Origin: Chitiniphilus eburneus
GTDB lineage: Bacteria; Pseudomonadota; Gammaproteobacteria; Burkholderiales; Chitinibacteraceae
Length of the DNA: 64,000 nucleotides
NCBI RefSeq assembly: GCF_005048205.1
Contig: NZ_SUMF01000001.1
Coordinates: forward strand, 186,001-250,000
Reading direction: 5' to 3'
Shown: positions 1-8,751 of the stretch, one piece after another
How positions within the stretch are numbered: position 1 is the first letter of the stretch
How the letters are laid out: the number at the start of each line of letters is the position of its first letter
Translations under genes and position numbers: made by a program
Notes under the pieces: model-generated
The model's input: the letters and a program-made list of their open reading frames with translations, nothing else
What the model was told of the DNA's origin: nothing
Database searches by the model: none

Positions 1-299
1 GCCTGCTGCCGCGCCACGGTATCGGCCAGGAAGCTGTCGGCCAGCGTGATATTGATGAAGCCCGGCCCGGCGATCTCCACCTTGTCCGCGATGCGGTCCA
101 GTTGCAGCGCCGCCACCACCTTGGCCGCCAGCTCGCGCGGATTGGTCTTGAGCGCCTTGGCCGCGCCCATCACGCCGTTGGCCTGGTAGTCGCCGAACTC
201 CGGCTTGGACGAAGGTTGCACCACAGGCGGCGCATCAGGGGCGCCTGCGGCGGCCAGCGCCTCGGCAACGCGCGCGGAAAGGAGTTCGTGGACAGTCAT
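1..299 (-). CDS. argS: arginyl-tRNA synthetase, N-terminal fragment (runs off left edge)
   Basis: Charges tRNA-Arg with arginine in the cytoplasm. Only the first ~99 codons are present; the gene continues past the left edge. The reverse strand reads from an ATG at 299 ([19 protein letters not shown]) into the additional N-terminal domain of class I ArgRS, with the typical stretch [17 protein letters not shown] near residue 32 followed by the GPGFINITL motif. The catalytic HIGH and KMSK signatures lie outside the window. Recognition rests on the N-terminal domain alone, but that domain is characteristic. Confidence 0.9.
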   Translation of the reverse strand, partial: MTVHELLSARVAEALAAAGAPDAPPVVQPSSKPEFGDYQANGVMGAAKALKTNPRELAAKVVAALQLDRIADKVEIAGPGFINITLADSFLADTVARQQ

Positions 300-383
300 C
301 GGTGAATCTCGGGCTTGCTGGGAAAGAGCGCCATTCTACCGGATCGAGCTGGGAGGCCACGAGGGTAGTCATACGGCTGACCC

Positions 384-541
384 CCAAATCTTGAAACACA
401 GAGAATACGAAGAACACAGAGAGGCACCGAGAAAACCGAAATCGACTTCTCGGCACGACCCGCGGTGCCCCCTCGCGCCTTGCCTTTCTCCGTGATCCTC
501 TGTGCTCTCGGTGTTCCCGGTGTTTCAAGATTTGGAATTTG
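384..541. repeat. intergenic CACAGAG-type imperfect inverted repeat, copy 1
   Basis: The left arm (about 384-436) reads CCAAATCTTGAAACACAGAG and continues with CACAGAG-like words. The right arm (about 484-541) is its inverted complement, with a 16-bp perfect outer match (CCAAATCTTGAAACAC). Two more copies occur at 2440-2583 and 44082-44217. Short frames through it translate as simple FSVFFVFSVFQDLG-type peptides and are not genes. It fills most of the 323-bp argS-recQ gap. Confidence 0.8.
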
Positions 542-622
542 TTGTCCTACCCCAGCAAGCCCCCAACCGTCCGCAAGAGTACAATCCCGGCTTTGGTTCC
601 CGCCTCAGCCCTTTCTGGCCGC

Positions 623-2419
623 ATGTCCGCTCCATCCCCCGCCCTGCATCTTCTCGAACACGTCTTCGGCTATCGCGCCTTTCGCGGTGAGCAGGCCGCC
701 ATCGTCGACCATGTCGCGGCGGGCGGCGATGCGCTGGTGCTGATGCCCACCGGCGGCGGCAAGTCGCTGTGTTATCAGGTGCCGGCTTTGCTGCGCGAGG
801 GCTGTGGCGTGGTGGTATCGCCGCTGATCGCGCTGATGCAGGACCAGGTGGATGCGCTCAAGGAACTGGGCGTCGCCGCCGCCTTCCTCAACTCCACGCT
901 GGACGCCGACGAAGCACGTGAAGTGGAGCGTGCCTTTGTCGCGGGCGAACTCAAGCTGCTGTACGTGGCGCCGGAACGGCTGGTGACGCCGCGTTTCCAG
1001 AATCTGCTGCAACGCGCGCATGTCGGGCTGTTCGCCATCGACGAGGCGCATTGCGTCTCGGCCTGGGGCCACGACTTCCGCCCGGAATACCTGGCGCTGT
1101 CGGTGCTGGCCGACGAATTCCCCGGCGTGCCGCGCATCGCGCTCACCGCCACGGCCGACCACGCCACCCGCCAGGAAATGATCACCCGGCTGCGGCTGGA
1201 ACAGGCGCGGCAATTCGTCTCCAGCTTCGACCGCCCCAACCTGCGCTACACCATTGTCGAGAAAAAGAGTGCGCGCGAGCAGTTGCTCACGTTTATCCGC
1301 CGCGAGCACGAAGGCGACTCGGGCATCGTCTACTGCCTGTCGCGCAAGAAGGTGGAAGACACCGCCGCGTGGCTGCGCGACAAGGAAATCAAGGCACTAC
1401 CCTACCATGCGGGCATGGATGCGCAGACCCGCGCCCGCAACCAGCAAACCTTCATCCGCGACGAAGGCGTGGTAATGGTGGCAACCATCGCCTTCGGCAT
1501 GGGCATCGACAAACCCGACGTGCGCTTCGTCGCCCACCTGGACCTGCCCAAAAGCATCGAAAACTACTACCAGGAAACCGGGCGCGGCGGGCGCGACGGC
1601 CTGCCGGCCGACGCCTGGATGGCGTATGGCCTGAACGACGTGATGCTGCTGACCGAGATGATCGAGGGCGGCGCCAGTGGCGAAGAACAGAAGCGCGTGG
1701 AGCGCAACAAACTGTCCGCGATGCTGGGCCTGTGCGAAGCCACCGGCTGTCGCCGTGTGGCGATCCTGGGCTATTTCGGTGAAGAAACCCACGCCTGCGG
1801 CAACTGCGACAACTGCCTGAACCCACCCAAGCTGATCGACCGCAGCGAGGCCGCGCAAAAGGCATTGTCCTGCGTGTTCCGCACCGGTAACCGTTTCGGC
1901 GTCGGCCACCTGGTGGATGTGTTGCAGGGCAAGCTCTCACCTAAGGTGAAGGAATTCTGCCACGACCGCGTTTCCACCTTTGGCATCGGCAAGGACATCG
2001 ACGAGCCGACCTGGCGAGCGGTATACCGGCAACTGCTGGCGCGCGGCGCGCTACGGCTCAATCCGGAAGGCCACGGCGGGCTGGAAATGACCGACAGCGC
2101 CCGCGTCTTCCTGCGCGGCGACGAACCGCTCTACCTGCGTGCGCGCACCGAGAAATTCCATTACCGGGGCGAGCGCGACAGCGGCTTCGACAACCCCGCC
2201 GACACCGCCTTGTGGCAGGCGTTGCGCAAGCGCCGCAAGGAACTGGCCGACGACCAGAACGTCCCGGCCTACGTGATTTTCGGCGACGCCACGCTCAAGG
2301 AAATGGTGCGCCAGCGCCCGGGCGACCATTACGAACTATCACGCATCTCAGGCGTGGGCGACCGCAAGCTGGAAAAATATGGCGACGACTTCCTGGCGGT
2401 GATCTCGCAGCATCTGTAG
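623..2419 (+). CDS. recQ: ATP-dependent DNA helicase RecQ
   Basis: 3'-5' superfamily 2 DNA helicase acting in recombination and replication-fork repair. The 598-residue protein has the full RecQ layout: Walker A (PTGGGKS, about residues 44-50), DEAH box (DEAHCVS), helicase C domain with ARGFGMGID-like motif (ATIAFGMGIDKPDVRF) and QETGRGGRDG, a zinc-binding Cys cluster (CGNCDNC), winged helix, and a C-terminal HRDC domain (YELSRISGVGDRKLEKYG). The frame is open from 539, but the ATG at 623 gives the family's normal start and length, because MSAPSPALHLLEHVFGY leads directly into the Q motif. Confidence 0.95.
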   Translation: MSAPSPALHLLEHVFGYRAFRGEQAAIVDHVAAGGDALVLMPTGGGKSLCYQVPALLREGCGVVVSPLIALMQDQVDALKELGVAAAFLNSTLDADEAREVERAFVAGELKLLYVAPERLVTPRFQNLLQRAHVGLFAIDEAHCVSAWGHDFRPEYLALSVLADEFPGVPRIALTATADHATRQEMITRLRLEQARQFVSSFDRPNLRYTIVEKKSAREQLLTFIRREHEGDSGIVYCLSRKKVEDTAAWLRDKEIKALPYHAGMDAQTRARNQQTFIRDEGVVMVATIAFGMGIDKPDVRFVAHLDLPKSIENYYQETGRGGRDGLPADAWMAYGLNDVMLLTEMIEGGASGEEQKRVERNKLSAMLGLCEATGCRRVAILGYFGEETHACGNCDNCLNPPKLIDRSEAAQKALSCVFRTGNRFGVGHLVDVLQGKLSPKVKEFCHDRVSTFGIGKDIDEPTWRAVYRQLLARGALRLNPEGHGGLEMTDSARVFLRGDEPLYLRARTEKFHYRGERDSGFDNPADTALWQALRKRRKELADDQNVPAYVIFGDATLKEMVRQRPGDHYELSRISGVGDRKLEKYGDDFLAVISQHL

Positions 2420-2439
2420 TGGGTGGGGAACGGGATTGA

Positions 2440-2583
2440 AACCCTGAATCTTGAACCACAGAGAATACTGAGGGATCACTGAGAAATCCGTCGGGATACA
2501 CGCGATAGCGCACTCTCGCTATATATTTTTCCTCAGCGAAACGCTGTGCTCGCTGTGTCCTCTGGGGTTCAAGATGTGGGGTT
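2440..2583. repeat. intergenic CACAGAG-type imperfect inverted repeat, copy 2
   Basis: Directly downstream of recQ. The left arm contains ATCTTGAACCACAGAGAATAC; the right arm contains GTGTCCTCTGGGGTTCAAGAT, which is its inverted complement with mismatches. It is the same repeat family as 384-541 and 44082-44217. It could fold as a long hairpin in recQ read-through RNA, but lacks a terminal T tract. Confidence 0.75.
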
Positions 2584-2608
2584 TACTGCGTGCACGTCAC
2601 GCCCCTAG

Positions 2609-2872
2609 GGCGTGTCATCCAATGTTTCACGACAGCGTTCGGTGCCGTTCGGGATGCCGTGCCAAGAGCTGGACGCGCGGCGGTATGGATACCGCAAGCG
2701 GCCGGCGATGCCGCGCCGCGCCCCAAATGCCCCGAACCCGCAGGGCTGGGCCGAAAAAACACCATCCACTGCGTTGCACTCCTTGGCAATAACCGGTTAT
2801 TGCCTGCGTCGCGCGCCTGGTGCCTGGTGCTTTTTCGGCCCAGCGCTGTCGCGAAACATTGGATGACAAACC
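2609..2872. mobile_element. MITE-like 264-bp element with ~29-bp terminal inverted repeats and CTAG target duplication
   Basis: The ends are near-perfect inverted repeats (core TGTCATCCAATGTTTC, then CGACAGCG), at 2609-2637 and 2844-2872. They differ at three positions. Each end is flanked by CTAG (2605-2608 and 2873-2876), which fits a 4-bp target-site duplication like that of IS5-family elements. The inside holds a nested hairpin (GCTGGGCCGAAAAA against TTTTTCGGCCCAGC) around a perfect 20-bp palindrome at 2785-2804. There is no transposase gene, so it would be a non-autonomous element. The IS5-family link is inference from the target site only. Confidence 0.7.
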
Positions 2873-3196
2873 CTAGATAAAGAATCCCCCCAGGAACACC
2901 GTCAGCGACAGCACGCCCACCCAGCCGATCACCTTGTTGGCGACGAACAGGCGGCGCCAGAATGAACTCTCGATCCGGCGCCAGGTGCCGCTGCGGCTGA
3001 TATCGCCCAGCGTGGTGACAAAGCCCATGGCGATGTCGTCGCCATGCACCCAGCTCTCGCGCTTGGGCAGCAGATCGCCGTAATTGCGCGAGATGTAATC
3101 GAACAGCACACGCGCCACCAGCGTGTAACACACCAAACAGACTATCGCCGCCGCTATCAGCAGCGGCACTACGTTATCCACGTACCAGTTGGGCAT
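2873..3196 (-). CDS. small membrane protein of unknown function
   Basis: A 107-residue protein with two predicted membrane segments: PLLIAAAIVCLVCYTLVARV near the N-terminus and VIGWVGVLSLTVFLGGFF at the C-terminus. A charged loop between them contains YGDLLPKRESW and a GDI motif. I do not recognise the family. The ATG at 3196 is preferred over the upstream in-frame start at 3310 because GGAG sits at a good distance and the hydrophobic segment follows quickly. Its TAG stop lies within the CTAG that flanks the neighbouring MITE-like element. Confidence 0.7.
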   Translation of the reverse strand: MPNWYVDNVVPLLIAAAIVCLVCYTLVARVLFDYISRNYGDLLPKRESWVHGDDIAMGFVTTLGDISRSGTWRRIESSFWRRLFVANKVIGWVGVLSLTVFLGGFFI

Positions 3197-3310
3197 CGTC
3201 GTTCTCCGTCGCTCCGTGACAACAGCATAAATCAAACTGGCCCATCCCATTGTTCCGCGATTGTGCATGGCCGATATGCTTGGGAGGCATGAGGGGGGTG
3301 CCCCCCTCAA

Positions 3311-5779
3311 CTAAGAAGGATCACGCAACAATCCCAGTGCCGATTCACGCGATAGCCGACGCCGCTCCCACAGCGTCACACCGCCGGCGAGTACCAGGCC
3401 GGCCACCAAGCTGGCCAGTGGCAGCCAGGCGTTGAAACCCACCGGCAATTCCAGCACCTGCCGCCCCACCGCCCAGCCGGTGATGCTGGCTGCCAGGCCG
3501 GCGACCAGCCCTGCAGTGGCCCCAATCAACGCGCCTTCCCACCACTGGATGGCGGCGATCTGGCGACTGTGTGCGCCCAGCGCGCGCAGCACCGCGGCCT
3601 CGCGCCGTCGCTCCGGCGCCGACGTTTCCAGCGCGGCCAGCAACACCACCACGCCGGCCGCCAGGCAGAACACGAATACCAGCCGCAGCACGCTGGCCGA
3701 CAGGCCCAGCACGCGCCGCACCTCGCCCAGCACCTCGCCGACGTCGATGAAGGTCACGTTGGGGAAGGTGCGTGACCACTGTGCCACGTCGGCGCGGCGC
3801 TCCGGCGGGAGGTGGAAGCTGGTGATCAGGCTGGTCGGCGCATCCGCGAACATGGCCGGCGAGCCGACGACGAAGAAGTTCACGCGGAAGGAATCCCACT
3901 CGACCGTGCGCAGGTTGACCACCTTGCCGCTCACGCGCGTGCCGGCCACATCGAAGGTCAGCGTATCGCCCAGCCGGATGCCCAGCGTTTCCGCCAGCCC
4001 AGCCTCTACCGACCAGCCATCGTCGGTCAACGGCCGGCCCGCGGTCAGTCGGTTGTCCTCGCGCAGCATCTCGCCCCACGACAGGTTGAACTCGCGCTCA
4101 GCCAGCCGGCGTGCACGGTCGTCATCGTAGCGCTCCGGCGCCACCGGCTTGCCGTTCAGCTCGGCCCAGCGTCCCCGGATCATCGGTTGCAGCACCGCGC
4201 CGTTCACCTGCCCCGCCACCAGCGCGGCCTTGAAGTTGCTAGCCTGGTCGGGCTGGATGTTGAAGGCGAACACATTGGGCGCGTCGACCGGCAGGCGGCG
4301 CTCCCAGGCGGACAACAGATCGCGCTCGACCGCGGTCAGCAGCCACAGCCCCAGCAGCCCGACCGCCAGTGCACCCAGTTGTGCCGCCGACAGCCAGATG
4401 CGCCGTGCCAGTTGCCGCAAGGCGATGCGCGCGGCGAACCCCTTGGCGAAGCGCGCCACCAGCCACAGCAGCAGCCAGCCCACGAGGCCGGACACGGCCA
4501 CCGCGCCGACGATGCCGCCCGCGACGTACAGCGCCAGCCTGGCGCTACCGGCCACCCAGAAGAACACGGCGGCCGCCGCGCCCAACGTGACCAGCAGGCT
4601 GAGCCACAACCGCGCCGGTGCCGTCAGTTCGCGCCGCAGCACCCGCGCGGGGGGCGTGCGCGCCAGTTGCATCAGCGTCGGCCCGGCCACGCCGGCCAGC
4701 AGCACCAGCCCCAGCGCGCATGCGGCCAGCCAGGGCCATGCCGTGGGCAATGGCAGCGCGTCGGGCAGGCTGTCGCGGATCAGCAGCGCCAGCACCTCCT
4801 GCGTCGCCCAGCCAATCACTCCGCCTAACAGGGCAGCCAGACCGAAGATCAGCGCCAGCTCAGCCAGCAGCAGGCCACGGATATGCGCCCGGGTGGCGCC
4901 CAGCGTGACGAACAGCGCCACCGCGTCGGCCTGTTTGGCGCTATAGCGGCGTGCCGCCAGCAGCACTGCCGTACCGGCCAGCGTGGCGGCCAGCAATGTG
5001 ACCAGCCGCAAAAAGGTTTCCGCGCGTTCCAGCGCGCGCCGCACCTGCGGTTGCGATTCGCGCACGTCCTCCAGCCGCTGGCCGCGCGCCAGTTGCCGGT
5101 CCACCTGCGCACGCCATTGCGCCACCGCCTGCGGCTCACCGGCCACCAGCAGGCGATAGCGGATGCGGCTACCGAAGCCGATCAGCCCCGATTGCGGCAG
5201 CTCGGCGGCGTTCATGATCAGGCGCGGTTGCAGGCCGGCGAAGTCGATGGCGATATCCGGCTCGCGCACGATCAGCGCACCCACCTTCATTTCGAGCCTG
5301 CCGACGCGCACCGCGTCGCCCACCTTGAGTCGCAGGCGGTTGGCCAGCCGGTCGTCCACCCAGACCACGCCCGGCGCGGGCCCCGCCTCGACGGTGTAGT
5401 CGTCACGCCCGGCGTTGAGCGTCAACGTGCCACGCAACGGATATGGCCCGTCGATGGCCTTGAGCGTGGACAGCGCGGCGTCGCCGTTGGCGGACACCAT
5501 GGAAGGAAAAGTCTGCGTCTGGGCAGCCGTCAGCCCCCTCTGCCGTGCGGCCTGCAGCAAGGCGGGCGGCAACGGCTGGTCGGCGGAAAGCACCGCATCG
5601 GCGGCCAGCAGGTTGTTGGCTTCGGAATTGAGCAGCCCGCTCACACGCCCGGCGAACAACCCCACGGCGGTGAGCGCGGCGATGGTCACCGTCAGCGCGG
5701 CAATCAGCGTACGGTGCTCGCCCGCGCGCAGGCCGCGCAGGAACTGGCGCCACGCCAGCGCCATCGATGCGGCGTTCAT
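3311..5779 (-). CDS. ybbP: YbbP-type ABC transporter permease (FtsX/MacB-like)
   Basis: An 822-residue integral membrane protein built from two FtsX-type permease modules. An N-terminal anchor (TLIAALTVTIAALTAVGLFAG) precedes a large periplasmic domain. Membrane clusters lie around residues 250-440, and a second periplasmic domain and a C-terminal bundle end near ASLVAGLVLAGGVTLWE. Length matches E. coli YbbP (~800). Its start overlaps the stop of the ATPase gene by 4 nt, so the two are translationally coupled. The conserved arrangement with divergent tesA supports the assignment. The substrate of this family is not established. The frame is open to 6082, but that extension is antisense-like Arg/Ala-rich sequence over ybbA. 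Confidence 0.9.
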   Translation of the reverse strand: MNAASMALAWRQFLRGLRAGEHRTLIAALTVTIAALTAVGLFAGRVSGLLNSEANNLLAADAVLSADQPLPPALLQAARQRGLTAAQTQTFPSMVSANGDAALSTLKAIDGPYPLRGTLTLNAGRDDYTVEAGPAPGVVWVDDRLANRLRLKVGDAVRVGRLEMKVGALIVREPDIAIDFAGLQPRLIMNAAELPQSGLIGFGSRIRYRLLVAGEPQAVAQWRAQVDRQLARGQRLEDVRESQPQVRRALERAETFLRLVTLLAATLAGTAVLLAARRYSAKQADAVALFVTLGATRAHIRGLLLAELALIFGLAALLGGVIGWATQEVLALLIRDSLPDALPLPTAWPWLAACALGLVLLAGVAGPTLMQLARTPPARVLRRELTAPARLWLSLLVTLGAAAAVFFWVAGSARLALYVAGGIVGAVAVSGLVGWLLLWLVARFAKGFAARIALRQLARRIWLSAAQLGALAVGLLGLWLLTAVERDLLSAWERRLPVDAPNVFAFNIQPDQASNFKAALVAGQVNGAVLQPMIRGRWAELNGKPVAPERYDDDRARRLAEREFNLSWGEMLREDNRLTAGRPLTDDGWSVEAGLAETLGIRLGDTLTFDVAGTRVSGKVVNLRTVEWDSFRVNFFVVGSPAMFADAPTSLITSFHLPPERRADVAQWSRTFPNVTFIDVGEVLGEVRRVLGLSASVLRLVFVFCLAAGVVVLLAALETSAPERRREAAVLRALGAHSRQIAAIQWWEGALIGATAGLVAGLAASITGWAVGRQVLELPVGFNAWLPLASLVAGLVLAGGVTLWERRRLSRESALGLLRDPS

Positions 5780-6447
5780 ACGTTCACCTGCTCGACCACC
5801 CGCCCCGCCGCCAGCCGCAGACGCGCGCCGCAACGCGCCGCCAGCCGCTCGTCGTGCGTAACCAGCACCAGCGTGGCGCCGGTGGATGTGTTCAGTTCGA
5901 ACAGCAGGTCGGCGACGCGCTCGCCGGTATGCGTATCCAGGCTGCCGGTGGGCTCGTCGGCGAATAACACCTGCGGCCCGGGGGCAAAGGCGCGCGCCAA
6001 GGCCACGCGCTGTTGTTCGCCGCCTGACAGCGTGCGCGGCGTGTGGTCGCGCCGCGACGCCAGCCCCACCCGATCCAGCCATTGGCCTGCCACCTGCGCC
6101 GCATCGCGTCGGCCGGCCAGCTCCAGCGGCAACATCACGTTCTCCAAGGCGGTGAGTTCCGGCAACAACTGGAACGACTGGAACACAAAGCCGGATACCC
6201 GGCCCCGCAGCAGCGCGCGGCCATCTTCATCCAGCGAGCCCAGCTCCTCGCCCGCCAGCCGTACCGTGCCGCGCGTGGGCGCATCCAGCCCGGCCAGCAG
6301 CGACAACAAGGTAGACTTACCGGAGCCGCTGGCGCCGACGATGGCCAGACTGGCCCCTGCGGGCAGGCTGAACGAAACGTCGGCGAGGATGTCGAGTTCT
6401 TCTGCGGCAGCGACGACGTGCTTGCCCAGGTCCTGGGCTTGAAGCAT
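5776..6447 (-). CDS. ybbA: YbbA-type ABC transporter ATP-binding protein
   Basis: The ATPase partner of the adjacent permease (LolD/MacB-type class). It shows Walker A (GASGSGKST), Q-loop (VFQSFQLLPELTALENV), signature LSGGEQQR, Walker B with VLFADEPTGSLD and the H-loop VLVTHDE. About 223 residues from the ATG at 6447; a GTG at 6477 behind GAAGG is a possible alternative and would nearly touch the divergent tesA start at 6479. The gene ends 4 nt inside ybbP. The ybbAP/tesA divergon is conserved in enterobacteria. Confidence 0.9.
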   Translation of the reverse strand: MLQAQDLGKHVVAAAEELDILADVSFSLPAGASLAIVGASGSGKSTLLSLLAGLDAPTRGTVRLAGEELGSLDEDGRALLRGRVSGFVFQSFQLLPELTALENVMLPLELAGRRDAAQVAGQWLDRVGLASRRDHTPRTLSGGEQQRVALARAFAPGPQVLFADEPTGSLDTHTGERVADLLFELNTSTGATLVLVTHDERLAARCGARLRLAAGRVVEQVNV

Positions 6448-6478
6448 GAAGGATGAACGATCAGCAACGGAATTCACG

Positions 6479-7120
6479 ATGGATAGCCTTCGCGGGGTGT
6501 GGCGGTTTTGGATGAGCCTGCTGGCTCTGCTTGTTCTGGTGACGGCAACGGGCGCGCGCGCGGCGGACCCGGTGCTGCTGGTATTCGGCGACAGCCTCTC
6601 CGCCGGTTACGGCATCGAGGCCAAGGCGGCATGGCCCAACCTGCTGGCCGGGGAGCTGGCGCGCCAGGGTCAGCGTTATCGCGTGGTGAACGCCAGCGTC
6701 TCCGGCGAAACGACCGCCGGAGGCCGCACCCGGTTCCCCAACGCATTGAAACAGCATAGTCCCAGTATCGTCATCATCGAGCTGGGCGCCAACGATGGTC
6801 TGCGCGGGCTACCCGTGAACGCGGCGCGCGACAACCTGGCGGCAATGATCGTGGCGGCGCAGCGATCCGGCGCCAAGGTACATCTGGTCGGCATGCAGAT
6901 GCCGCCCAACTACGGCCCCGACTACACCGCCAGCTTCGCCGAGGTGTTCCCCGCGCTGGCGAAGCAATACCGCACCGGTCTGACGCCCTTCCTGCTAGCG
7001 CCGGTGATCGCGCGACCCACGTTATTCCAGAACGATCAGTTACACCCCACCGCCGAGGCGCAACCCTTGCTGGCGAAAATGATTGCGGCGGACCTCAAGC
7101 CATTGCTGGCCAAACAGTAA
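6479..7120 (+). CDS. tesA: TesA-type SGNH arylesterase / acyl-CoA thioesterase I
   Basis: Periplasmic GDSL/SGNH hydrolase that cleaves aryl esters, acyl-CoA thioesters and lysophospholipids. The 213-residue protein has a signal peptide (SLLALLVLVTATGARAA) followed by block I GDSLSAGYG with catalytic Ser39, the oxyanion Gly and Asn in later blocks (VSGETTAGG; LGANDGLRG), and the Asp-His pair in DQLHPTAEAQP near the C-terminus. The ATG at 6479 follows GGAATT at normal spacing; the in-frame ATG at 6446 would add 11 residues. Divergent from ybbA-ybbP. Confidence 0.9.
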   Translation: MDSLRGVWRFWMSLLALLVLVTATGARAADPVLLVFGDSLSAGYGIEAKAAWPNLLAGELARQGQRYRVVNASVSGETTAGGRTRFPNALKQHSPSIVIIELGANDGLRGLPVNAARDNLAAMIVAAQRSGAKVHLVGMQMPPNYGPDYTASFAEVFPALAKQYRTGLTPFLLAPVIARPTLFQNDQLHPTAEAQPLLAKMIAADLKPLLAKQ

Positions 7121-7145
7121 GCCAGACACTGTGGATCACCAAACA

Positions 7146-7172
7146 AAAACACGGAGCAACGCTCCGTGTTTT
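7146..7172. terminator. bidirectional rho-independent terminator between tesA and dolP
   Basis: A stem of AACACGGAGC and GCTCCGTGTT around an AAC loop, with A-rich left and T-rich right flanks, sits between two convergent genes. Confidence 0.8.
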
Positions 7173-7191
7173 GCCATGGCCGTGGCCCTGC

Positions 7192-7779
7192 CTATTTGTT
7201 CTTCGCGTCGGGCAGCACTTCCACATATTTCACCACCCGTTCCACGCCACCGACAAAGCTGACAGCGCGGGCCGCACGCTCGGTGAGGCTGGCACTGGCC
7301 AGCCCCATCAGGTAGACCACCTTGCGCTCGGTCGTGACCAGAAAGTGCACGGAGGTGACGTCACCTGCCTCCGACAGAATCGCGGTCTTGGCGCGCGCGG
7401 TCAGTTGAGTGTCGTTCAGGCGATCGGTATTGGACGACGGTGGCGCCACCACTGTCTCGTTATACACCGCGCGCACGCCCGGCCAGGTGGCGGCGACCTG
7501 CGCCACGTTCTGGCGCGCGGCATCGTCCGGTAACTCGCCGGTAAGCAGTACGTGCGCATTGAATACGTTGACGTTGACGTGTGCCCGTTCCTTATAGGTG
7601 TCGATCACGCGCGCCGAGATATTGGCGCCGATGTCCACGTCGCCCTTCATCGTCTGCGCATTGCGCGGGTCGGACCCGACCAGCGCGCCCACGGCCGCGC
7701 CCGCCACGAACACCACCGGCACGCAGGCCGACAATCCGACCACGCCCGCCAGGGCGATGGCGACCAGTTTTCTCTTCAT
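7192..7779 (-). CDS. dolP: DolP/YraP-like dual BON-domain outer-membrane lipoprotein
   Basis: Supports outer-membrane integrity at the division site in E. coli. The 195-residue protein starts with a lipoprotein signal ending in the lipobox LSAC (Cys19), followed by a short hydrophobic glycine-rich stretch and two BON domains, about 47-115 (VIDTYKERAHVNVNVFNAHVLLTGEL) and 122-190 (LTARAKTAILSEAGDVTSVHFLV). It is the last gene of the conserved rsmI/lpoA/yraN/diaA/dolP block. Its ATG directly follows the TAA of diaA without a gap, so co-translation is likely. Confidence 0.9.
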   Translation of the reverse strand: MKRKLVAIALAGVVGLSACVPVVFVAGAAVGALVGSDPRNAQTMKGDVDIGANISARVIDTYKERAHVNVNVFNAHVLLTGELPDDAARQNVAQVAATWPGVRAVYNETVVAPPSSNTDRLNDTQLTARAKTAILSEAGDVTSVHFLVTTERKVVYLMGLASASLTERAARAVSFVGGVERVVKYVEVLPDAKNK

Positions 7780-8370
7780 TTATTCGCCTCCCAGCAACAG
7801 GTAATCCACGGCATCGCACAAGGCGTGGATGATGGTGATGTGGACTTCCTGAATCCGCGCCGTCCGGTTGGACGGCACACACAAGTGGATATCGTCGCCC
7901 GCGAGCAGTTCCCCGATCTGACCCCCATCGCGCCCGGTCAGCGCGATCACGCCCATCTGGCGGTCATGTGCGGCGTGGATGGCGGCGATCACATTGGCCG
8001 CGTTGCCCGACGGCGAGATCGCCAGCAGCACATCCCCGGCACGGCCCAGCGCATGCACCTGCTTGGAGAACACCAGGTCGAAGTCATAATCGTTGCCGAT
8101 GGCGGTGAGCGACGAACAATCGGTGGAAAGTGCCAGCGCCGCGAGGCCAGGCCGCTCGCGCTCGAAGCGCCCGACCATCTCGGACGCAAAATGCTGCGAA
8201 TCGGCGGCCGAGCCGCCATTGCCGCAAGCCATCAATTTGCCGTCCATGATCAGCGACTGCATCATTTTTTCCGCCGCCGCCGCGATGGCAGGCGACAGCA
8301 GATCCATTGCCGCCTCTTTGGCGGCAATGCTGTCGAAAAAGTGCTGGCGCACCCGTTCGGTCAATTCCAT
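7780..8370 (-). CDS. diaA: SIS-domain protein, DiaA/GmhA-like (DnaA-associating or phosphoheptose isomerase family)
   Basis: A single SIS domain of 196 residues with the sugar-phosphate binding signature GNGGSAADSQHFASE and the ISPSGNAANV loop. Sequence alone does not separate DiaA (binds DnaA and promotes initiation) from GmhA (sedoheptulose-7-phosphate isomerase for LPS heptose). Its place between yraN and dolP matches diaA in E. coli, so that name is preferred. The C-terminal helix (VHITIIHALCDAVDYLLL) is typical for both. Confidence 0.8.
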   Translation of the reverse strand: MELTERVRQHFFDSIAAKEAAMDLLSPAIAAAAEKMMQSLIMDGKLMACGNGGSAADSQHFASEMVGRFERERPGLAALALSTDCSSLTAIGNDYDFDLVFSKQVHALGRAGDVLLAISPSGNAANVIAAIHAAHDRQMGVIALTGRDGGQIGELLAGDDIHLCVPSNRTARIQEVHITIIHALCDAVDYLLLGGE

Positions 8371-8412
8371 TGAAACGATTCCTTTATGGTGTCGCTACCC
8401 AAGGCAACGCGA

Positions 8413-8751
8413 TCAACCCGCGTCGAAGCAGCCCTTGAGCCATTGCAGCCGCCCGCCATCCACGCACACGGCGTCGAAACGGCAAGGCGGCAACGGAGAA
8501 ATGGTTTGCAGATAGTGCCGCGCAGCCATGACCACCCTGGCCTGCTTGGCGGCAGTGATGCTGGCGGCAGCGCCGCCGAAACGCGCATCCGCGCGGGCGC
8601 GCACCTCGACGAACACCAGCGTATCGCCGTCGCGCGCGATCAGATCGATCTCGCCCTGGCGGCAGCGCCAGTTGCGCGCCACGATCTTTAGACCGTGACG
8701 CGTCAGATAATCGGCGGCCTGCGTTTCCGCCGCCGCACCGCGTACGATCAC
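8413..8751 (-). CDS. yraN: YraN-family endonuclease-like protein (UPF0102)
   Basis: A 112-residue protein of the YraN family, which has a predicted Holliday-junction-resolvase/restriction endonuclease-like fold. Key residues are visible: [21 protein letters not shown] carries the E-x-D...E-x-R/K core. The GTG at 8751 is chosen because it gives the family's normal length and overlaps the lpoA stop as GTGA. The longer in-frame reading to 8934 is antisense-like Arg/Ala-rich sequence within lpoA. The function of the family is uncertain. Confidence 0.88.
   Translation of the reverse strand: MIVRGAAAETQAADYLTRHGLKIVARNWRCRQGEIDLIARDGDTLVFVEVRARADARFGGAAASITAAKQARVVMAARHYLQTISPLPPCRFDAVCVDGGRLQWLKGCFDAG

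Noticed and set aside
386-2580. Short peptides coded in the CACAGAG repeats
   Set aside because: They are simple-sequence translations of the repeat arms, present in both orientations, without start signals.
2590-2880. Genes inside the MITE-like element
   Set aside because: Open frames on both strands mirror each other because of the inverted ends, and none has a recognisable domain or ribosome binding site.
5780-6082. 100-residue N-terminal extension of ybbP
   Set aside because: The extension lies wholly over ybbA in another frame and is Arg/Ala-rich; the start overlapping the ybbA stop is the natural one.
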